In this document: piece by piece, positions 1 to 5,142 of the stretch
Layout of the letters: every line of letters starts with the position of its first letter
Numbering within the stretch: position 1 is the stretch's first letter
NCBI GenBank assembly: GCA_025055465.1
Contig: JANWXA010000124.1
Span: 1-6,076, forward strand
Length of the DNA: 6,076 nucleotides
Origin: Candidatus Kapaibacterium sp.
GTDB lineage: Bacteria; Bacteroidota; Ignavibacteria; Kapaibacteriales; HRBIN21
Reading direction: 5' to 3'
The notes under the pieces: generated by a model
Database searches by the model: none
Seen by the model: only the letters and a program-made list of their open reading frames with translations
Told to the model about the DNA's origin: nothing
Translations under genes and position numbers: made by a program

Positions 1-279
1 ACTGTCCGGCTTCCGTAGCTCGGATATAGCCACGGTCTTTCCTCCCTTTGGACCTGGTTCCGCAGTAATTGCAATACGTTTGAGGGTTCCAGGGCTGTCG
101 CCGGGGATAATACGGTAATCCTCAATACCTCGCTTACAGGCCTTTTTGACTCCTTCCGGGAGGACTCGTTTATCATAGCCTGCGCGAACAAACGGATCCC
201 GATCAATGCGGCGTCCACTCCAATCCCGTCGGGGCTGCCAGCCGCCGCCATTACCTTTTGGACGACTTTTGTTTGGCAT
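1..279 (-). CDS. Small basic protein of unknown function, longer paralogue (C-terminus cut by window edge)
   Basis: An open frame of 93 codons runs from the ATG at 277-279 leftward off the window with no stop. I do not recognise the family. The first ~27 residues are a basic, Gly/Arg-rich tail (begins MPNKSRPKGNGGGWQPRRDW). Then comes a compact core: RDPFVRAGYDKRV, a probable helix (EGVKKACKRGIEDYR), and two probable strands (KRIAIT and KTVAIS) joined by a PGPKGG turn. The core matches the neighbouring 65-aa protein (557-754) at about 30 of 58 aligned residues, with mostly conservative changes (K/R, I/V, I/M). This supports the minus strand as coding. It has one extra 6-residue loop (GDSPGT) and the N-terminal tail. 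No good Shine-Dalgarno precedes the ATG. The charge suggests nucleic-acid or ribosome binding, but that is inference only. A long plus-strand frame over the same bases is judged a shadow. Confidence 0.72.
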   Translation of the reverse strand, partial: MPNKSRPKGNGGGWQPRRDWSGRRIDRDPFVRAGYDKRVLPEGVKKACKRGIEDYRIIPGDSPGTLKRIAITAEPGPKGGKTVAISELRKPDS

Positions 280-556
280 TTGTACACTGATGCTGTTAGA
301 CAAAACTGTCACTGTGTCGGGACAGCATTGTATCTACTCCCGTGGCCGCATGCTGTGTGCAGCCCAAGGGAACGATATTGGGCATACGACATCTTTCGGT
401 CTATACCCCACGATGCCCATGTGCATTGCGGTTGACAATATTTTATGTACATCTGCGACGTATTTACGCTGCTTCTCTACAGCGGATACGGCCCAAGGTG
501 TCGATCTACAGGGGCACTTTACCTGCTTTATACCCCAGTGCCTGCGGTCTTGCGTC
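280..556. other. Spacer between the two paralogues, no convincing gene
   Basis: These 277 bases separate the paralogous genes. Open frames exist on both strands (a 77-codon and part of a 199-codon frame on plus, the tail of a 130-codon frame on minus). None resembles a known protein, and they look like chance openings in G+C-rich DNA. No third copy of the paralogue core (no PGPxGG turn) is visible here. The only structure noticed is an imperfect inverted repeat at 509-544, just past the stop of the 65-aa gene. The spacer is long for a simple operon, so the left-hand gene may have its own promoter, but none is clear. Confidence 0.4.
509..544 (-). terminator. Imperfect hairpin downstream of the 65-aa gene
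   Basis: On the plus strand CAGGggCACT at 509-518 pairs with AGTGCCTG at 537-544. This is an 8-bp stem with a two-base bulge and an 18-base loop. It starts 13 bases past the stop codon of the minus-strand gene at 557. There is no T-run on the minus-strand side, so it is not a standard intrinsic terminator. It could be a processing or attenuation structure, or chance. Confidence 0.22.
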
Positions 557-754
557 TCACCGCTTCCGCCGATAGGTGGAAATCGGCACCGTGTGTCCGC
601 CGCGGGGCCCGGGGCTACGCGTGACTGCGACCCGTGTGAGCGGCAGCATGCGATATCCCGTGATGCCACGGGAGCGGGCGATGCTGACCCCGCGCCAGTT
701 GACGCTCTTCTGATACCCAGCTCCAACCAGACGATCTCGCTTGAAACGTTTCAT
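557..754 (-). CDS. Small basic protein of unknown function, 65-aa paralogue
   Basis: A complete 65-residue Arg/Lys-rich protein with ATG at 752-754 and TGA at 557-559. An in-frame TGA at 761-763, two codons before the ATG, rules out an earlier start, so it lacks the Gly/Arg tail of its paralogue at 1-279. The core is RDRLVGAGYQK, a probable helix ending in RGITGYR, then LTRVAVT, the turn PGPRGG, HTVPIS and a basic end (YRRKR). About half of the aligned residues match the paralogue, including GY, RGI, YR, PGP-GG and TV-IS. I do not recognise the family. There are no membrane segments, Cys pairs or signal peptide. The leader and start codon are duplicated 70 bp upstream (822-850), and a 12-bp palindrome (742-753) covers the start. 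A small nucleic-acid-binding protein is possible, but only by inference from composition. Confidence 0.68.
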   Translation of the reverse strand: MKRFKRDRLVGAGYQKSVNWRGVSIARSRGITGYRMLPLTRVAVTRSPGPRGGHTVPISTYRRKR

Positions 755-780
755 TTTACATCACCAATTGTTTTACAGTT
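752..780 (-). repeat. 29-bp direct repeat, copy 1 (leader and start codon of the 65-aa gene)
   Basis: These 29 bases match 822-850 at 26 positions; the differences are transitions at 764/834, 768/838 and 776/846. On the minus strand the copy ends exactly with the ATG of the 65-aa gene, so it is that gene's immediate leader. Pairing AACT with AGTT within the unit is possible in copy 2 but broken in copy 1. Confidence 0.85.
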
Positions 781-784
781 GCTC

Positions 785-795
785 CACTTGCAAAA
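785..795 (+). repeat. CACTTGCAAAA motif, copy 1
   Basis: An exact 11-bp match to 900-910. It contains the palindromic hexamer TTGCAA, which recurs at 921-926. It lies 4 bp beyond copy 1 of the 29-bp leader repeat. It may be a factor-binding site or part of the ancestral duplicated segment. Confidence 0.5.
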
Positions 796-821
796 ACACG
801 ACTAATCACTCATATTCGCAA

Positions 822-850
822 CATTTTACATCATCAACTGTTTTATAGTT
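822..850 (-). repeat. 29-bp direct repeat, copy 2 (duplicated leader, start codon opens only a 4-codon frame)
   Basis: This is the second copy of the leader repeat, 70 bp upstream of copy 1 in the minus-strand direction. Its terminal ATG (822-824) opens a frame of only four codons (MLRI) before TGA at 810-812. It is therefore either a leader peptide or debris of a duplicated gene start. It contains the -10 element of the promoter at 842-869, so in its present state it sits at the transcription start of the 65-aa gene. Confidence 0.8.
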
Positions 851-869
851 CCGCTATCCTTATATTCAA
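842..869 (-). promoter_or_regulatory. Sigma70-like promoter for the 65-aa gene
   Basis: On the minus strand TTGAAT (864-869) and TATAAA (842-847) are separated by 16 bp. The -10 box lies in repeat copy 2. Copy 1 reads TGTAAA at the equivalent place (772-777), so it is weaker. Transcription would begin about 80 bases before the ATG at 754 and would include the 4-codon frame at 824-810. This is consensus matching by eye. Confidence 0.45.
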
Positions 870-899
870 GAGGCGTGCCATCTTGATGGAACAGGTAAA

Positions 900-910
900 C
901 ACTTGCAAAA
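900..910 (+). repeat. CACTTGCAAAA motif, copy 2
   Basis: An exact 11-bp copy of the motif at 785-795. Overlapping its end, the minus strand reads TAATTTTG (906-913), which fits the Bacteroidota -7 consensus TAnnTTTG. No TTG or TTTG partner stands at the expected 19-21 bp, so it is not called a promoter. Confidence 0.45.
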
Positions 911-1011
911 TTACAGTACTTTGCAATGGTTTCATATTGTCAACATAGGTTTTGTGTGAGTGAATACTGTGTCAATGGTGCCACAGTAGCGGTGCCAGTG
1001 TGACAGGTGAA

Positions 1012-1683
1012 TCACTCAGGCTCAGTGTGTAGCGGTCCCCGTGGGCACCGATAAAACCGGACAACGGCGAAGAGCTGTTCTGCGACGACGATACCCTGCC
1101 ACCAAATCCGCAACCCAGTCGAGGCGAGGGCTTTCGCGACCCAGGTGTTACAGGTCTGTAGTCCCCAGTAAGTCCCACGGGCTTTGTAGAAACGGACCCA
1201 GCCACCAGCCTGGGAGCTAGTCAAGATAGCCTGTCCGGAACTGTCTCGAACAAGGGTGTGCTGTAGGAACTGACAAAGCCGCCTCAGCCTGGCACTGTCC
1301 AGACACAGGGGCAGGAGCCAACTATCTTGACCATAGTACCGGCGGAGGTCCTGTGGAACGGCTGCTACCCGCAGGACGCTCTCATTCCAATGCAGGATTG
1401 CCTCCAATGCCAGCCGGAGGTCGAAACCCGGGGTTTGGTAGAAGTCTGCTTCACCCCAGCCAAAATCTATCCATGCTGTGGAGGGAAGATGCGCTACTTC
1501 TGGAATACACCGCAGAGCGAGATCATAGGGAACAATAATGCCGGTATGCCAATGCTCACGTACCAGAAAGATTGTAACGTCTCGCTCGTGTGCAGGCTTT
1601 TCCCGGTCTATAAACTCTGCAAGAAGGGGAAGAAAAGGGAACGCAACGAGGCTTGCAAATGTGACAATAGGGACGCATATCAT
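1012..1683 (-). CDS. DUF2459 / TIGR02117 family protein
   Basis: This 223-aa protein carries the hallmarks of DUF2459 (TIGR02117), a bacterial family of unknown biochemical function first noted near urease genes. Residues 1-24 are hydrophobic and look like a membrane anchor or uncleaved signal, so the rest is probably outside the cytoplasmic membrane. Conserved blocks are HWHTGI (44-49), DFGWGEADFY (73-82), a region around ILHW (96-99), and TCNTW (177-181). The invariant-looking His and Cys could form a Cys-His catalytic pair, but this is inference. I chose the ATG at 1681-1683 over a TTG one codon earlier. It begins 20 bp after the secG stop with no Shine-Dalgarno, so it is probably co-transcribed with secG. 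No urease gene is in view. Family assignment is fairly sure; function is not. Confidence 0.85.
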   Translation of the reverse strand: MICVPIVTFASLVAFPFLPLLAEFIDREKPAHERDVTIFLVREHWHTGIIVPYDLALRCIPEVAHLPSTAWIDFGWGEADFYQTPGFDLRLALEAILHWNESVLRVAAVPQDLRRYYGQDSWLLPLCLDSARLRRLCQFLQHTLVRDSSGQAILTSSQAGGWVRFYKARGTYWGLQTCNTWVAKALASTGLRIWWQGIVVAEQLFAVVRFYRCPRGPLHTEPE

Positions 1684-1703
1684 CAAAAAGGGAGAGTCAG
1701 TGC

Positions 1704-2057
1704 CTATGGAGTGCCTTGTGGAGGAGGCTGATTTTGGGGGACTGCTGGCGTGGGCGGTGTGGGGAGCGTCTGCGGTACTGGAGCTGGAGCTCCAACGGTG
1801 ACGGGTTCCCGTGTCTCGCCAGCAGTGCCCAGGAAAAACTTGTTCGCAATGATAGAGAGCAGCATTAGGGCAGCTCCCAGTCCGATGGTCAGCTTTGTCA
1901 GGAAATCCGCTGTGCGACGCATTCCGAAAAGGCTACCGAATTGTCCTCCCAGCCCGCCGAAACTGGGGGTTAATTCTCCGCGTCCAGGCTGAATGAGCAC
2001 GGCCAGAATGAGCACGATAGAGAGCAAGAGCATCAAGAGGACGATAACTGTAAACAT
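1704..2057 (-). CDS. secG: Protein translocase subunit SecG
   Basis: A 117-aa accessory subunit of the SecYEG channel in the cytoplasmic membrane. SecG assists SecA-driven protein export. It has two membrane helices (about 2-22 and 55-73). Between them is the family signature LIQPGRGELTPSFGG (21-35) followed by FGMRRTADFLTKLT (44-57). Residues 84-117 form a proline-rich tail (13 prolines in 34 residues), which lengthens the protein well beyond the minimal two-helix SecG; similar tails are common in Bacteroidota-type SecG. The ATG at 2055-2057 has only a weak purine stretch upstream (AGGGA). A TATTTTTG element lies 37 bases before it on the same strand. The DUF2459 gene follows after 20 bp. 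Confidence 0.95.
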   Translation of the reverse strand: MFTVIVLLMLLLSIVLILAVLIQPGRGELTPSFGGLGGQFGSLFGMRRTADFLTKLTIGLGAALMLLSIIANKFFLGTAGETREPVTVGAPAPVPQTLPTPPTPAVPQNQPPPQGTP

Positions 2058-2094
2058 GGGATCCCTACTGCCGGATACGGGAAACCACCGGCCA

Positions 2095-2102
2095 CAAAAA
2101 TA
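2095..2102 (-). promoter_or_regulatory. Candidate Bacteroidota-type -7 element upstream of secG
   Basis: The minus strand reads TATTTTTG, an exact fit to TAnnTTTG, 37 bases before the secG ATG. The 10-mer TATTTTTGTG recurs upstream of coxB at 5092-5101. The matching -33 TTTG is not seen at the usual distance, so this is tentative. Confidence 0.3.
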
Positions 2103-2134
2103 CTGAAAATCCCCGGGTGGATGCAGCGCCTTTG

Positions 2135-2329
2135 CTACGACTCAGCACGATGTGCACTGTGGAGCTGGTAAATACCCCATGCGACTGCAAACAGCAGGAA
2201 TGTCTGAGCCAATTCATGCCATGTGGGGTTGGTCAGCCAAAAGTGTGTGTTGAGCAAGCGTCCTATGCCACCCAGCAGGAGGCAAAGGAAAGCTGCCACG
2301 AACGCTATGCGGATGACAACAGTCTTCAT
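2135..2329 (-). CDS. Small two-helix membrane protein, unknown function
   Basis: A 64-aa protein starting MKTVVIRIAFVAAFLCLLLG, with two predicted membrane helices (about 5-21 and 39-55). A short loop containing LLNTHFWLTNPTWHE separates them, and the end is polar (HSAHRAES). I do not recognise the family. The ATG at 2327-2329 is preceded by GAGAGGA on the minus strand (2334-2340), one of the better Shine-Dalgarno sites in the window. An upstream extension of 43 codons is open but looks non-coding and would run toward the divergent permease. It is the first gene of the leftward set. Its stop lies 77 bp before the secG start, and that gap holds a possible separate secG promoter. An overlapping plus-strand frame (2117-2386) is Cys-rich and lacks such features. 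Confidence 0.62.
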   Translation of the reverse strand: MKTVVIRIAFVAAFLCLLLGGIGRLLNTHFWLTNPTWHELAQTFLLFAVAWGIYQLHSAHRAES

Positions 2330-2464
2330 GGTATCCTCTCGGTGCTGGAAAACTTCCTGCACCAAAATACGCTGTTTTCGCCGTGACGATATCCCGTGTC
2401 TACTGAGCACAATGTCCATCATAGCGAAGCCGTCCTTGGATTTAGGGATAACGGACACGAAGGC
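2330..2464. promoter_or_regulatory. Divergent intergenic region
   Basis: These 135 bases separate the leftward small membrane protein gene from the rightward permease, so promoters for both directions should lie here or just inside the genes. I could not identify a convincing -35/-10 or TAnnTTTG pair on either strand. A GTG at 2396 could extend the permease by 23 residues into this region, but the extension is polar and atypical for the family. Confidence 0.35.
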
Positions 2465-3703
2465 ATGCCGTGGTGGGAAATTCTGCGCACCGCTGTGGAG
2501 AGCTTGCGGGCGTATTGGCTCCGCTCCCTATTGACTCTGTTCAGCGTAGCCATTGGGGTGTTTGCTATCATGGCGGCCGGGACAGCAGTCAATTCCCTCA
2601 ATTTTACCGTGTTTCAGAAGCTCGAGGAGATGGGGGAAAGCACTTTTTTTATTTCGCGGCACCCGGCGATTGTGCTCGGTGGGAGCGCCTGGCGTGAATA
2701 TCTCCGACGCCGGCCCATTACCTATGAGCAGGGGCAGGAATTCAAACGAGCTCTGGCCTCCCTAACCCCTTTTGTGTGCCTCTACGGCGCATATCCTCTG
2801 AGCGAGCGCATTCGCTGGGGAGGACGGGCTACAGACCCCGATGTCTCGATCGGAGGGGCGGACGAGATGTTTTTCTACACTTTCCACTTTGAGCTGGCCG
2901 AAGGACGCCCATTCACAGAGCAGGACCTGGGGCTGGGACGTCCCGTTGTCCTCTTGGGGGCTGATGTTGCCGGTGAGCTCTTTGGGGACATTTCCCCTAT
3001 TGGGCAGCAGGTACGTATTCGTAACCGACCTTTTGAAGTCATTGGGGTCCTCAAACCCCAGGGTAGCATTCTGGGACAGAGCCGGGATAATTTTGTGCTG
3101 ATTCCCACATCGTATTTTGTTCGATATTTTGTCTATGACGAGTGGAGTTCGCTGGTACTCGTGGTTAGGGCTCGCTATCGAGAAGAGCTGATGGCAGTGA
3201 TAGATGAGTCCATTGGGGTTCTCCGGCGTCTTCGAGGGCTCAAACCATGGCAGCCGAACGATTTTGAGATAGAGACTAACGAGAGCCTGCGGAAACAGTT
3301 TGCTGGGCTGACGCAATATGTGGGCTTCTTCGGGCTGGGTACAGGTGCTATTGCCTTGCTGGCGGCAGGAATTGGGATTATGAATATTATGCTCGTTGCA
3401 GTCAGGGAGCGTACTCGGGAGATTGGTATACGGAAAGCAGTGGGAGCACCCCGATATGGGATTCTCCTGCAGTTCCTGGCGGAGGCAGTTATCTTGAGCC
3501 TGCTGGGTGGCGCGCTGGGGATTCTCTTGGGTATCTTGGCTGGGTGGGCTCTGGGAAGGGTTGTCGGGGTGGATTTTACGTTACCGTGGGGGTGGATGAT
3601 GCTCAGTATAGCAGTTTGCATAGGAACGGGGCTGTGCTGGGGAACGTACCCGGCATGGAAAGCTGCAACATTGGACCCAGTAGAGGCCCTACGATATGAG
3701 TAG
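2465..3703 (+). CDS. ABC transporter permease, MacB/FtsX type
   Basis: A 412-aa permease of the MacB-like (type VII ABC) family. The order is typical: a cytoplasmic amphipathic start (EILRTAVESLRAYWLRSLLT), TM1 (about 19-39), a MacB periplasmic core domain (about 40-277), then an FtsX domain with three helices (about 290-312, 335-364, 377-396). Signature pieces include GIGIMNIMLVAVRERTREIG (303-322), IRKAVGAPR (322-330) and the C-terminal YPAWKAATLDPVEALRYE. Such proteins dimerise, bind a LolD/MacB-like ATPase and drive efflux or lipoprotein and other envelope tasks by mechanotransmission. No ATPase gene lies in the window, so the partner must be elsewhere. I chose the ATG at 2465 rather than GTG 2396 because family members begin close to this helix. 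The MFS gene overlaps its stop codon. Substrate unknown. Confidence 0.9.
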   Translation: MPWWEILRTAVESLRAYWLRSLLTLFSVAIGVFAIMAAGTAVNSLNFTVFQKLEEMGESTFFISRHPAIVLGGSAWREYLRRRPITYEQGQEFKRALASLTPFVCLYGAYPLSERIRWGGRATDPDVSIGGADEMFFYTFHFELAEGRPFTEQDLGLGRPVVLLGADVAGELFGDISPIGQQVRIRNRPFEVIGVLKPQGSILGQSRDNFVLIPTSYFVRYFVYDEWSSLVLVVRARYREELMAVIDESIGVLRRLRGLKPWQPNDFEIETNESLRKQFAGLTQYVGFFGLGTGAIALLAAGIGIMNIMLVAVRERTREIGIRKAVGAPRYGILLQFLAEAVILSLLGGALGILLGILAGWALGRVVGVDFTLPWGWMMLSIAVCIGTGLCWGTYPAWKAATLDPVEALRYE

Positions 3704-5006
3704 CGGGAACGTGTCCGAACGCCACCTTCGCCGGGCGCGACGGGCGTGGTACATGTACGACTGGGCAAATTCTGCCTTTCCCACAACGGTTCTGACGGTG
3801 TTGTTGGGACCGTACCTGACGCAAATAGCGCACCGGGCTGCTGATGCGGAGGGAATGTTGACAGTGGTAGGAATTCGGGTAGATGCCGATGCGTACTACC
3901 CTTTTCTGGTCTCCCTCTCGGTGTTGCTCCAGCTCTTGCTGTTGCCGGCAATTGGGGTATTGGCCGATGCTCGTGGGTGGAAGAAGCCCTTGCTGCTATT
4001 CTTTGCGTATTTCGGGGCTTTGGCCACTGTGGGACTCTACTGGCTGGAGGAAGAGCGGTACTGGCTGGGAGGGGCACTGTTTGTGACGGCCAACCTCTGC
4101 TTTGGAGCTTCCATGGTCATGTACAACGCCTTTTTACCAGAGCTGGCGGCACCACACGAGCGCGATGCGGTTTCCTCTCGGGGCTGGGCGGTCGGTTACA
4201 TTGGTGGGGGTACACTGCTGGGACTCAACATGCTGTTTCTTGCCTTTGCGGAGCACTGGGGATTTGTGTTGGAACACGCAGTGCGCCTCTGCTTGGCCTC
4301 AGCGGGCTTTTGGTGGGCTCTCTTTACGCTTATCCCAGCAGTGGGTTTACCACATTCTCCTGCGGTTCCCCGCCGTCCTGGGACAGCTCGGCATGGGTGG
4401 AAAGAGCTTGTGAGGACATTGAGTTCTTTCCGAGCATATCCCCAGGCGCTTCTCTTCTTGGGGGCTTACTTTTTCTACAACGATGGTGTGCAGACGGTTA
4501 TCGCCCTTTCGGGGCAGTTCGCCAGCCAAGAGCTCCGGCTGCCGCTTCAGACCATTACGGGTACCCTGCTCATGGTACAATTCGTAGCCTTTGCTGGGGC
4601 ACTGGGATTTGGGTGGCTGGCACAGCGCGTTGGTACCAAGCGGGCGCTCTTGTGGAGCTTGGTACTTTGGATAGGCGTTCTTCTCTACAGCGGTGTCGGC
4701 CTCCGGACAGCGTCGGAGTTCGTTGCAGTGGCAGGGGTCATTGCCCTTGTGTTGGGGGGGACGCAGGCGCTGAGCCGTTCGCTCTTTTCCCAATACATCC
4801 CTTCAGGGCGCGAAGCTGGGTATTTTAGCTTTTATGAGCTCAGCGAGCGGGGTAGTAGTTGGCTGGGCCCGTTCCTCTTCGGGGCTGTACTGCAGTGGAG
4901 CGGAAGCTATCGGTGGGCGATAGGGGTCGTGACGCTTCTCTTCCTTGGGGGTGCCTTCCTCCTACTTCTTCTTCGCTATCCGCCACCGGGGCGTGGGGAA
5001 GAGTAG
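3696..5006 (+). CDS. MFS transporter, UMF1 / Atg22-like family
   Basis: A 436-aa, roughly 12-helix carrier of the major facilitator superfamily. It matches the UMF1/Atg22-like branch: YDWANSAF (21-28) near the N-terminus, GVLADARGWKKP (87-98) as the loop 2-3 motif, GYIGGG (167-172), FFYNDGVQTVI (259-269), and GGTQALSRSLFSQYIP (354-369) followed by a Ser-rich GP-FLFG helix. Length is normal for bacterial members. Yeast Atg22 effluxes vacuolar amino acids; bacterial substrates are generally unknown. The ATG at 3696 overlaps the permease stop by 8 bp (ATGAGTAG), with AGAGG about 9 bases upstream inside the permease gene. Translational coupling is therefore likely. Two alternative short hairpins follow its stop codon. 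Confidence 0.92.
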   Translation: MSSGNVSERHLRRARRAWYMYDWANSAFPTTVLTVLLGPYLTQIAHRAADAEGMLTVVGIRVDADAYYPFLVSLSVLLQLLLLPAIGVLADARGWKKPLLLFFAYFGALATVGLYWLEEERYWLGGALFVTANLCFGASMVMYNAFLPELAAPHERDAVSSRGWAVGYIGGGTLLGLNMLFLAFAEHWGFVLEHAVRLCLASAGFWWALFTLIPAVGLPHSPAVPRRPGTARHGWKELVRTLSSFRAYPQALLFLGAYFFYNDGVQTVIALSGQFASQELRLPLQTITGTLLMVQFVAFAGALGFGWLAQRVGTKRALLWSLVLWIGVLLYSGVGLRTASEFVAVAGVIALVLGGTQALSRSLFSQYIPSGREAGYFSFYELSERGSSWLGPFLFGAVLQWSGSYRWAIGVVTLLFLGGAFLLLLLRYPPPGRGEE

Positions 5007-5037
5007 GCTGGAGAAGCCACGAGCCTACCTCTCCGGC
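5004..5037 (+). terminator. Two mutually exclusive hairpins after the MFS gene
   Basis: TAGGCT (5004-5009) can pair with AGCCTA (5022-5027). Alternatively GCTGGAGA (5007-5014) pairs with TCTCCGGC (5030-5037), 8 bp with one G-T and a 15-base loop. The two stems share bases and cannot form together. No T-run follows, so this is not a classical intrinsic terminator. Its place between MFS and coxB fits a weak terminator or attenuator. Confidence 0.25.
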
Positions 5038-5091
5038 TGATCTAGCTTGGATTGCCGCATGAGCCTCATCATGGCGTTGCAGTGTAAGTGC

Positions 5092-5099
5092 TATTTTTG
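5092..5099 (+). promoter_or_regulatory. Candidate Bacteroidota-type -7 element upstream of coxB
   Basis: TATTTTTG matches TAnnTTTG exactly and lies 43 bases before the chosen coxB ATG. With the next two bases (TATTTTTGTG) it equals the element upstream of secG. No TTTG or TTG lies at the expected 19-21 bp, so the promoter is tentative. If true, it would exclude coxB starts upstream of about 5105. Confidence 0.3.
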
Positions 5100-5142
5100 T
5101 GACGTTGACAGCTCGAAAGCGATGGTGATGAGGACAGGAAGC

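Larger units (their letters stand above)
755..1011. other. AT-rich regulatory spacer between DUF2459 gene and the 65-aa gene
   Basis: G+C falls to roughly 33-40% over about 781-960, against ~55% in flanking genes. The stretch holds one and a half units of the 29-bp leader repeat, a sigma70-like promoter and two exact 11-bp CACTTGCAAAA motifs (785-795 and 900-910). A third TTGCAA lies at 921-926. No credible gene is present on either strand. There is no clear rho-independent terminator after the DUF2459 stop at 1012. Confidence 0.6.

Noticed and set aside
431..447. TTGACA followed by TATGTA-like bases on the plus strand
   Set aside because: The spacing is far too short for a sigma70 promoter, and no plus-strand gene follows.
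334..726. 130-codon minus-strand frame overlapping the 65-aa gene in another phase
   Set aside because: The overlapped part is out of phase with the conserved paralogue core, and the rest has no family resemblance or ribosome binding site.
206..805. 199-codon plus-strand open frame antisense to both small paralogues
   Set aside because: It spans the two minus-strand paralogues and the spacer, has no recognisable domain, and the conservative substitutions between the paralogues make sense only on the minus strand. Long shadow frames are common in G+C-rich DNA.
1327..1801. Three plus-strand frames antisense to DUF2459 and secG
   Set aside because: They are shadows of two genes recognised by clear family motifs on the minus strand.
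2117..2386. 89-codon plus-strand frame opposite the small membrane protein
   Set aside because: It is Cys/Gln-rich with no domain or ribosome binding site, whereas the minus strand encodes two clean membrane helices behind a Shine-Dalgarno.
2396..2464. GTG-initiated 23-residue extension of the permease
   Set aside because: MacB-type permeases start close to the EILRTA-ESLRA helix. The extension is polar and unlike the family.
3175..4077. 300-codon minus-strand frame across the permease and MFS genes
   Set aside because: It is low-complexity, Pro/Ser/Arg-rich, antisense to two well-supported transporter genes, and crosses their junction.
5105..5133. TTGACA upstream of coxB as a -35 box
   Set aside because: The hexamer 17 bp downstream (ATGAGG) is not a -10 box, and it overlaps the coxB Shine-Dalgarno region.
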